From contig QUTJ01031844.1 in NCBI GenBank assembly GCA_003573635.1, forward strand, positions 1 through 33,179: a stretch of 33,179 nucleotides of DNA, in the 5' to 3' direction. The notes below the pieces were generated by a model that had not been told where the DNA came from, did not search any database, and was given only the letters and a program-made list of their open reading frames with translations. Of this stretch, positions 26,830 to 33,179 are shown in pieces. Origin of the DNA: Goniomonas avonlea (lineage: Eukaryota > Cryptophyceae > Goniomonadida > Goniomonadaceae). The first letter of the stretch is position 1. The number at the start of each line of letters is the position of its first letter. Both the position numbers and the translations under genes were made by a program.

Positions 26830-26997
26830 CCGCACCACTTTGCGTGCGGTGACTTCCCAAAGCCAACTCAACTCGCTCCTGTAGCGTTGACCGATACTAG
26901 TACTAGTAACGTCACATATCTTCCTGCATATTTTGTCTTGTCTTGTCTGCGTTTGATCTATCGGTCAACGCTACCAGCTGGCTTGCTTGGCGCGATC
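26830..26997. promoter_or_regulatory. Divergent promoter with perfect 16-bp inverted repeat
   Basis: This is the 168-bp gap between the ATG of the giant gene and the ATG of the TMX-like gene. GTAGCGTTGACCGATA at 26,881-26,896 is the exact reverse complement of TATCGGTCAACGCTAC at 26,959-26,974. Each arm, read toward its own gene, is the same element, ending 51 nt before the giant gene's ATG and 23 nt before the TMX-like ATG. Between the arms lie the palindrome ACTAGTACTAGT (26,896-26,907), a CRE-like ACGTCA and three tandem TTGTC units. Shared control of both genes is inference. The arms could also be core promoter or 5' UTR elements. Confidence 0.65.
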
Positions 26998-27882
26998 ATG
27001 CTCAAACTCCTGCTGGCATTTGCTCTCGTGTGCTGCACTGTCGCAGGGAAACAATCTGATATGGTCGAGGTTACTGATGACAACCTTGATGAAATGCTCT
27101 TCGAGCGCGACTGGCTATTTTTCAAGTACAACACGCCCCTTGCTGATACAATTCTCACTTTGCACGTCCCAGCTGCCTCGCTCCTGAGCACGAGCAGTGC
27201 CGGCGACTTGCTCCGACCATGCAGAAGGTGGCAACAGAACTTAAGGCCAGGAATGTTGGCGTGGGTTTCATTGACGCTTCCATGTGGCCAGACGTGGCTG
27301 GCCGCTTCCGATTGATTGATAAGCTCAATTTCCTCAACTCTCTGCCGTTTGGACCAGCACTAGCGTTGTAGGCCCTGTGTTGTCTCTCCTCAATCTAACT
27401 GGCAGTCCAGGGTCCCAAATCAGACATTGCATCAATGGCCGTATCGTTTCAAAGGGAGTCAGGACCCAACTGTGGAAGACATCGTGCAGTTCGCCACTAC
27501 CGAAGTGGAGGACAAACTGGCCAAGCCAATATTCCCTGCTGCTGAGTGGCACGTCAAGATTGTATGGCGCATTGTCCGGTGGATCCTCGATATTAATGTT
27601 CGCGCTGAAGTCGTTTTTTTCTGAACTCACCCGTCTCTCAGTCGTTCACGATCCCTTCCGTCGTTGTTTTTCTCCTTGCCGGTAGGATTGTCTTTTTGAC
27701 AGTTCCTCCACTTTAGCTGACACAAGCCAGGTCTTATCTTTGGCATGTCATGCGGTTGCGTCATTGGAGCCACTCTGCGGCAGCAAGAGCTGAACCAAGA
27801 GCAAGCCGCACGCATAAAGGCTGACAAGGTACTGTTTTCTTCTTCTTTTGCCATGACTTTTGACTCCAGTCAGTCTGATTAA
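26998..27882 (+). CDS. TMX-like thioredoxin-related transmembrane protein, PDI family, active-site CXXC changed to HEQC
   Basis: Exons are 26,998-27,125, 27,173-27,367, 27,411-27,597, 27,642-27,681 and 27,731-27,828, with introns of 43-49 nt, all GT-AG and all in matching phase. The end is either a short last exon (27,870-27,878) or read-through to TAA at 27,880-27,882, giving about 218 or 233 residues. Residues 1-17 are a signal peptide (MLKLLLAFALVCC). The thioredoxin fold spans about 20-135, with VEVTDDNLDEML, then LAPEHEQCRRLAP, where PDI has APWCGHCK. The first active-site Cys is thus His49 and only Cys52 remains. The usual cis-Pro region is present as NSLPFG. A membrane span follows at about 171-197 (FTIPSVVVFLLAGLIFG), then a charged cytosolic tail. 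TMX proteins act on disulfides or as holdases in the ER membrane; without a CXXC, a non-oxidising role or mixed-disulfide trapping is likelier. It is divergent from the giant gene. Confidence 0.8.
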
Positions 27883-28109
27883 TTGGCTGTCGACCACGGG
27901 GCTTTTCGGTTGCTCCCGTGCACTGTTTTGGCTCTCGAAAGCAGACACAATCGCATGGACTGCGCAGATCCAGGATGATGCTCGTTGAATCCCATGAAAT
28001 TGCCATATTAAACGGACGACTGGGAGACCGTCTGGACCAGAGTTTCAGATCAATATGATATCATTCTGTACGGATCCATGCAGTTGCAAATGAGCAATCC
28101 GTGCGTCGG
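27883..28109. other. Convergent intergenic gap
   Basis: This 227-bp stretch lies between the 3' ends of the TMX-like gene (plus) and the disordered-protein gene (minus). I see no open frame with coding character, no RNA gene and no repeat. It presumably holds both 3' UTRs. Confidence 0.5.
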
Positions 28110-29932
28110 TTAACCGACACCGCCGCCACGTCCACGGGCAGCGCTGCCTGCTGCCTGATCAGCTCGTGCCACACGGTTGCGAACAACCAGTTTCCACCGG
28201 CTCGGCCCGAGAGCATCGGGCTCAGAAGGTCTCGTGCCCTGAGCATTCAAACCACTCGCCCGCGCGTCCCCAAGTGGTGTCCACGGGGAGCCATCCAGGT
28301 GTTCTCCAACAGGATAGTCACAATCGCGCTTCCGCTTCCCGGTCCCAGTGAACCAACCTTGGTCTGGATCACGAGTCGGACCTGCACCTGGATAATAGCC
28401 AGACCATTGAGAGCCTGCCGGTGGCTCCGGATCAGGCGGGTAGTCGTGGGGGCTCGGGTAATGAGCACCCGCACTTGGCAGTCCGCGTCCAGGATAGAAG
28501 TATGTGCCGCTTGCATTCATTCCTGGATGTTGCATATGTATGCCGCCTGCGTGGGGCCCTGGGTGGGCCATATCCCATCCCCTCACTCGAGGGTCATGGA
28601 TTGGGTGGTCTTGCGACACTCTGTAATGTTCCTGCCAGTGGTCCAAGACACCATGACCGGAGCTCCGAGCCATATCCTGTCGCACACCGTGGTGCTCTGG
28701 GAGGAAAACTGGTGATGAGCCTGGATGATCCAACTCAGGCCCGACCCAGCCCAGACCCGCCGGTCGACCAGTTCTGTGCGGGATGCTCCCGCGCTCCAAT
28801 ACCTCTCGTCCCATAAACTCCCGCTCCCTACCACTGAAATGGAGCCCAGCCGCAGGACCCGGTCCGAACGCGGACTGACTGTACACATAGCCACCGTGGT
28901 CACGGTTATCCAAACGGTCACGATCAGGGCCTAAGTTCGACGTGTAAGGATAATGTCTCGTTGGGCCGTCGGACGCTGATGTTAACGTACGGCCCGACAC
29001 AGAGATATCAGCGTAAGCTCGAGGGTCTGGTGAGTCAGCGTGCGAGTGACCGGGATTCTGCCTGGTACACGTCGGTGGCGTGAAAGGAGGCGGGTATTCA
29101 TGTTGCCAAGGGTCGCCGTGATGGGTCTGGTCTCCATTCCGGGTCTGGCTGTGTGGCGACCAACCAGAGGCATCGGCAGAATAGTACAAGCCAGGCCAGA
29201 CCCTTGGTTCCGGATATGAGCTGTGTAACCGAGTCGGCCGAAAGTCGGAACCATGATTTCCAGAGTGGGAGGCACCAGGGCCAATCGAACGAAAAGCCTG
29301 CAAACAGTGGAGATCAGTTATTGGTCTGCTATCTATGAGAAAAAAGTTATTAGTATACGTCAGTGTAGTCAACCAGAAGGCACTAGCTAGTGCCTACTTC
29401 CTGTATCTGGTATCAAAACCAGCGGCTGGTTTATTTGGCTGGTACGGCGAGCCCGCGTAGGATTGATATAGGAGCTTATAGGTTCCAAACTCTACCTCAC
29501 AGCATGGCACAGCAAGATTTGTGTTTCAGCAGAAACGTGCAAGGCAAAGGGTCACAAATTCCGCATGCAAGCAGGCAAAATGCGGTGGCCGCGCACCACG
29601 GAGGGATGAGGGCCATATCCTGGTTGACCCCTGAGGTGGTCTTGGCCAACTGGAGCGCGAGTGCCAGTGTCAGGGTTAGGAGGATCATGAAGCTCCGGAC
29701 TCGGAGCGCTTTTCGACGCACGATATGTATCAAGCTGTTATGCACATTTAATCGTGTGTTAGAGCGCAACAACAGACAAAAAGTGGACTAGCTAGAATTC
29801 AACTGGCCTTCGAACCTGAGAATTCTGGCGCGGCCGCACGCTGACAGGCTCGGAAAACGCAAGGGGCGGGAGCCTTCGTTGACCAATCGGGTATTCCGAC
29901 GAGACACTACTGTTCATTTCATGTTTCAGCAT
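28110..29932 (-). CDS. Pro/Gly/His/Tyr-rich, probably disordered protein with a basic nuclear-signal-like motif; function unknown
   Basis: Proposed exons are 29,932-29,816 (39 codons, ATG MLKHEMNSS), 29,734-29,600 (45 codons, starting LDTYRASKS) and 29,297-28,110, ending in TAA, for about 479 residues. Intron 1 (81 nt, GTTCGA to AACAG) is well supported, because the composition and phase agree on both sides. Intron 2 (about 302 nt) is less certain. A better acceptor, TTTTTTCTCATAG with an upstream TACTAAT branch-like site, lies near 29,333, and a further small exon may be hidden in the gap. The protein has no recognisable fold. It is rich in Pro, Gly, His, Tyr, Arg and Asp, with motifs such as GYGPHPS, GYVYSQSAFGPGP and YYPGAGP. 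One basic cluster, GKRKR, could be a nuclear localisation signal. The composition resembles low-complexity RNA-binding or condensate proteins, but that is only a resemblance. It is divergent from the TRF-like gene. Confidence 0.6.
29378..29395. repeat. 18-bp perfect palindrome
   Basis: AGGCACTAGCTAGTGCCT is a perfect palindrome inside the proposed second intron of the disordered-protein gene, on the exon-3 side. The core ACTAGCTAG recurs near 29,787 in intron 1. No flanking duplication or transposase was seen. Confidence 0.7.
29416..29432. repeat. Inverted repeat with 8-bp arms
   Basis: AAACCAGC and GCTGGTTT are perfect arms around a single central G. It lies 20 bp from the 18-bp palindrome in the same proposed intron, so the pair could form neighbouring hairpins in the pre-mRNA. 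Confidence 0.6.
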
Positions 29933-30516
29933 CTCATGCGTCTGCGAGAGAGAGAACGAAAAACGCGCCAAGCTCGACGTCTTGGCTCAGAGCACACGAC
30001 ACGAGGCAACGAAGAAGAAAACTAAGGAAACCTTGGCACATTTCTCTATACCTTGACATGTTCGAGAGAAAAACTGCTCAGCAAACAAAGCCGACTCCTT
30101 CAAGACCTCTGAAGGCGGGCCTGGACCTTCGAGTAGGATGGCATGTGCGCCTCTGTGAAGTCAACAAAAAACAAATCGGTCAAAACACTTGGCGAAACGG
30201 CGGAGTGGTGGAACCGCCCTATCCACAACGATGCCCTTTGTGCTAATAGAGGCCTCTGTAGTCCTTTTGCCCTTTGATTGCCCGGTCCTTCCCATCAAGC
30301 AACTGCCACGTCGGCAATCGGGGCTAACGGACAAGGCCCACAGCGGCCGATTGGCTCGTGCCAACTCGTGTTCTAATTGAGGAAAGTTCACATCACCGAA
30401 TTACTTTGTAAGTGAGGGGGCGGCCTGACCCGAATGTGGACCGAAACCGTTCGCACTTTCAAGGAGTTTTTACACACCCCCACGGCGAGATTGCGTGCCT
30501 TTCCCAGTTCTTGGCC
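29933..30516. promoter_or_regulatory. Divergent promoter region with possible 5' UTR intron
   Basis: This is the 584-bp stretch between the ATGs of the disordered-protein gene (minus) and the TRF-like gene (plus). GTAAGT at 30,408 and TTTCCCAG ending at 30,507 would make a 100-nt 5' UTR intron of the TRF-like gene, leaving its ATG 9 nt past the acceptor. The open frames in this region have no coding character I can defend. No copy of the 16-bp inverted-repeat element of the first divergent promoter was found here. Confidence 0.45.
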
Positions 30517-32032
30517 ATGAACATCGCGAACAAGACGGAGTTCAAGCGCGTGGTGCATCACCGGATTCAAGGAGGTCCAAGAATTGTTGTGAAATGGTCA
30601 AAAGATGAAGAGGTGAGGGCCCTTGCCTTTTTTGGACTTGGGTCCCCCCCCCCCATTAGCCTTACGCGATGTGCCAGGCTTTTCTGGAAGCTGGGGTCGA
30701 GCGTCACGGCTTTAAATGGACTCAAATCTTGAGAGAGTACCAGTTTCACCCACGAAGATCTTCCTTGGACTTGAAAGACAAATATCGCAATCTCTTACGC
30801 AGGTATCTTCTCGCCTCGCCTTTGTTGGCTTGGTGCTGCGTTGAGCCAGCTGCAACACTAGTACTTGCCCGACACGACCAATTGCTCACAACTTTCACAG
30901 AAGAGCTCGCCTTGAGTTACCAAGCGATTATATACCAACATCGATGGAAAACATTTCGTATCCGAACTCTTTGGCGGCGTTGGCTGCCATGGTTCGCCCT
31001 TTTTCGGCGTCTCAGGCTCCGGGCCCAGAAGGCAGCGGCACTGGCTCGGAAGACTGTCGTGCTGACGCGGGAGCCACTTCTCCTCCAACGAGGCGGGTGG
31101 TTTTGTTGAGTGAGAACCACCATGCGACCTCGGAACCCAGACCCAGAAATTCGCAAGATCATCCAGACGCTGCAGCGGCAGAACAAAGTCAGACTCTCGA
31201 AGCTGGCGGATGCTGCGTTGCCAGCCGAAGCAGACCAGGCCGCCCAGAGCAATTGCCACATTTGTCACAGTGGACACGTGTGGCTTCGAGAGCAGAACGA
31301 TCTTCTGGAAGCGACGTTTCAATCGGCCGGATGATTGGATGGAGCCTACGGCCTGGTGAACCTGGAGCCCATCAGGGCCAGCAGGTCCAGTCATCCGAGT
31401 CGTACCAAGATCGCTTAGACTACGACCAACACAATTGGCAAAGGGGTTCACCTTGCGAATCGGTAGGAATCCACCCTGTTTTGCTCATGCTGACTTTGTT
31501 GCAGTACCGCTCGACCCCCGGGCCCAGTCTGAAGTGTCCGTCATGGTGGTCCCCTCAGGCTCCCACTGGCTCGCCGTCTCTGAGTGAGGCACCAACACCC
31601 TATTCAATCGCTAATGCTTCGTGGGGTCCTTGTCGGGTCGAGTACGGCCTCCTTGGCAATGCGAAACACAAACATGCCACCATCCAAGCCAATGCCAGCG
31701 ATGGTCGGGACCTGCAAGAAGCCCTAGCAGCGGTCTTACAGACCACTCGGGCACCTTCTCGAATTCATTATCCGCTTTATGATGAATTTCAAACGTCACG
31801 TGTCCCTGGGTCGCGGTATTCCATGCCGTCCGATGGGCACTCGATCCACGCACAGGCTGGTGCGTGTGGGCAGAAGGTCAGCGCTGGGGGCTACGATATT
31901 TATGTTCTTCCGGCGGGGGCACCTCCTCCGCAACAGACTCGAACGCAACCATACGTGCGACCCATGGGTTTCCCTGGGCAGAGTCCGTACTACAGGTCTT
32001 GGTCGTCAAGTTGGCCACAAATTCCACAGTGA
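30517..32032 (+). CDS. TRF-like telomere-repeat-binding protein with N-terminal Myb/telobox domain
   Basis: Exons are 30,517-30,612, 30,678-30,802, 30,901-31,462 and 31,505-32,032, with introns of 65, 98 and 42 nt, all GT-AG with matching phases, for 436 residues. The Myb domain is at about residues 24-75, split by the first intron. It has Trp27 in KWSKDEEAFLEAGV, Trp46 in HGFKWTQILREYQF, and the telobox LDLKDKYRN at 62-70, with Tyr where VDLKDKWRN usually has the third Trp. This helix contacts TTAGGG-type DNA in TRF and plant telobox proteins. The remaining 360 residues look disordered, rich in Ser, Pro, Gln and Gly. No TRFH dimerisation domain is visible. TRF1 and TRF2 carry Myb at the C-terminus, whereas Smh-type plant proteins carry it at the N-terminus, as here. 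The upstream codons contain no earlier in-frame ATG. A transcriptional role is possible instead of a telomeric one. Confidence 0.8.
30643..30654. repeat. C-run in intron 1 of the TRF-like gene
   Basis: This is a run of about 12 C between the donor at 30,613 and the acceptor at 30,677. It is a likely length-variable site and may have been misread in sequencing. Confidence 0.7.
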
Positions 32033-32439
32033 TCCCCGGCACAGTGGCAGCTGAACTACAGAATGGGGCCTGAGATGCATTTTCACGAGCCGATAGCGTT
32101 TCTCAGACATTCACGTGTAGGCATTAATGTTGGTGCATCATGTCAGCTCCGATCGCGAATTATTTTCGCATGTAAACTATGGTGATCTCAGCCTGAGGAC
32201 TCGGATATGTTTGAACAACTACGCGTCAGCTTCGAACTCAATATTTTATTGGTCCTACAACCGAGATTTCTTTTGGCGGTCCAAGTTGGAACAGAACAGC
32301 AGATGACGTGTTTGGCTCGGCATCATCATGATGATGCATCGGTTCCGAGTTTCACGTCAGTCTGCCCATCGCTGACAACCTTGCTCGGTGAAAACAACAG
32401 CAAAGACTGGAAGCTATTGATGGAAAACTGTGGTCTTCA
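32033..32439. other. Convergent intergenic gap with hairpin-forming palindrome
   Basis: This 407-bp stretch lies between the stop of the TRF-like gene and the proposed stop of the minus-strand gene at the right edge. A 78-codon open frame on the plus strand at 32,207-32,443 has no recognisable content. The only marked structure is the palindrome at 32,320-32,337. Otherwise I see nothing in it. Confidence 0.5.
32320..32337. repeat. 18-bp perfect palindrome in the convergent 3' region
   Basis: GCATCATCATGATGATGC is perfectly self-complementary. It is flanked by CTCGG and, 8 nt beyond the palindrome, CCGAG, which could extend the stem past a bulge. Its place between two convergent genes suits a 3' processing or termination role, which is inference. 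Confidence 0.65.
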
Positions 32440-33179
32440 TTAAAAAGCAGAGCAACTGTCACAGCGAGCGGTGATAGACGTTGAGAACAGGAACCGGTAC
32501 GTCAGGGCGACTGACTGCCCCGACCTCTTGTAATTGATGCACTTCACTTTCGCTGTTAGCCCTCCACACTGTTAACGAGGGTTAGGTTAACGTGAGCAGT
32601 GCCGCGGTCATGGGGGGTGGCGTGCGGGTGTGCGGGTGCGTGGGTGGTGCAGGTGCGAACAGATAACTTGAACCGGTGGCAGCGGCACGCACCTTGCCGA
32701 TGGCAGTGGTGGTGCAAACACCAGCAGTGGCCGCGGCGGTGATGCGGCAGGACTGCTGCTCAGGCTTCTGCTTGGCCTTGGTTGACGAGGATGCACCGCC
32801 ACGGGCCCGGGTCACAGACACCTGCAACTCCAAGTTGAAATCAATTTAAAGTCGCACGTTCGAATCCACACCCAAAGGTGTCCGTCCAGAGGCGAGAGAC
32901 AACCGCAGTGGGAAGTTGCAGTATTTGTCTGAGAGTTGAAAGTTGGCCATCCCATGTGAAGATATGATCCTGACACGGGCGCACTGACTTTGACAGATGA
33001 GGTTGAATTACAGATAAGGTGCGACGGAGACAGTCACGGTATGCACTGGCAGTGACATGCGTGAGCAGTCTCACCTGGCGTCCATGGAGTTCACGCACAG
33101 AGCTGCCCTTTGTCTGTGCGACCCTGTCGTCGATGTGAGCGAATCTTAACTCGAATACCTCTCGCCTCTCTCCCCCCCC
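32440..33179 (-). CDS. Partial gene of unknown function, 5' end beyond the right edge
   Basis: Proposed exons are 33,179-33,075 (35 codons, open to the edge), 32,821-32,693 (43 codons) and 32,568-32,440 (43 codons with TAA). The splice sites are CAG then GTGAGA, TTGCAG before GTGTCT, AAG then GTGCGT, and GTTAACAG before TGTGGA; all junctions are phase 0. The first exon contains FAHIDDRVAQTKGSSVREL, the second VSVTRARGGASSSTKAKQ, and the third AKVKCINYKRSGQSVALTY. I recognise no family. The introns (253 and 123 nt) are longer than elsewhere in the window, so an exon may be missed or the model may be wrong. The match of phases and the open frames are the only support. Confidence 0.35.
32612..32647 (+). 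repeat. G-rich tract, possible G-quadruplex
   Basis: Four runs of three or more G are separated by short spacers (GGGGGG, GGG, GGG, GGG) on the plus strand. It lies in the proposed second intron of the right-edge minus-strand gene, so the transcript would carry the C-rich strand. Confidence 0.5.
33163..33179. repeat. C-run/CT-rich low complexity at the right edge
   Basis: The window ends in CTCTC followed by eight C. Together with the microsatellite at the left edge, this suggests that both ends are where an assembly stopped at simple repeats. Confidence 0.55.

Noticed and set aside
29873-29890. CGTTGACC near the second divergent promoter, resembling the 16-bp element
   Set aside because: Only eight consecutive bases match, and they lie within coding exon 1 (YPIGQRR) of the disordered-protein gene.
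30058-30391. Short open frames on both strands in the second divergent promoter
   Set aside because: They overlap each other antiparallel, lack conserved motifs, and do not connect by splicing to either neighbouring gene.
32207-32443. 78-codon plus-strand open frame
   Set aside because: It has no recognisable motif or splice context, spans the palindrome, and lies in the convergent gap; probably chance.
32855-32880. GTTCGAATCC resembling a tRNA T-arm
   Set aside because: The bases on either side do not form a five-pair T stem, and no anticodon or acceptor arm can be built upstream.

Overview
The window is nuclear DNA from a unicellular eukaryote. Three of its four smaller genes can be assembled only by removing very short GT-AG introns (mostly about 42-98 nt), and the genes include a PDI-family membrane protein and a Myb/telobox protein. 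GC content looks moderately high. The lineage cannot be fixed from the sequence; long arrays of this TIG-like repeat type are, as far as I recall, a feature of giant surface proteins in protists such as cryptophytes and other algae or flagellates. Both window ends lie in low-complexity sequence, (GA)n on the left and a C-run on the right, so this may be a complete short contig.

From 26,829 down to the left edge, the minus strand is essentially one giant gene. It starts with a signal peptide. About 80 diverged TIG/IPT-like Ig-fold repeats of about 86 residues follow (about 26,720 to 6,000), then three Calx-beta-like repeats (about 5,990 to 5,065), then about 14 filamin-type Ig repeats (about 5,060 to 194). 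The gene then enters a CT-rich intron or leaves the window. One reading frame stays open without a stop for about 20.7 kb, from about 20.9 kb to the left edge. The N-terminal 5.9 kb is open in a neighbouring frame, and the two join inside a single repeat unit near 20,903-20,914, where one base appears to be missing. The visible product is about 8,880 residues with no intron inside 26.6 kb, and its C-terminus is not in the window.

Right of the giant gene, a 168-bp divergent promoter carries a perfect 16-bp inverted repeat. It separates the giant gene from a TMX-like thioredoxin transmembrane gene (26,998-27,882, plus strand, at least five exons, degenerate HEQC active site). A minus-strand gene for a Pro/Gly/His/Tyr-rich, probably disordered protein follows (29,932-28,110). 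It is divergent from a plus-strand gene for a TRF-like protein with an N-terminal Myb/telobox domain (30,517-32,032). A partial minus-strand gene of unknown function reaches the right edge (33,179 to 32,440).

The giant protein is most simply a secreted or cell-surface filament. The neighbouring TMX-like protein would act in the endoplasmic reticulum, where such a protein would fold. That functional link is inference from adjacency and the shared promoter element only.
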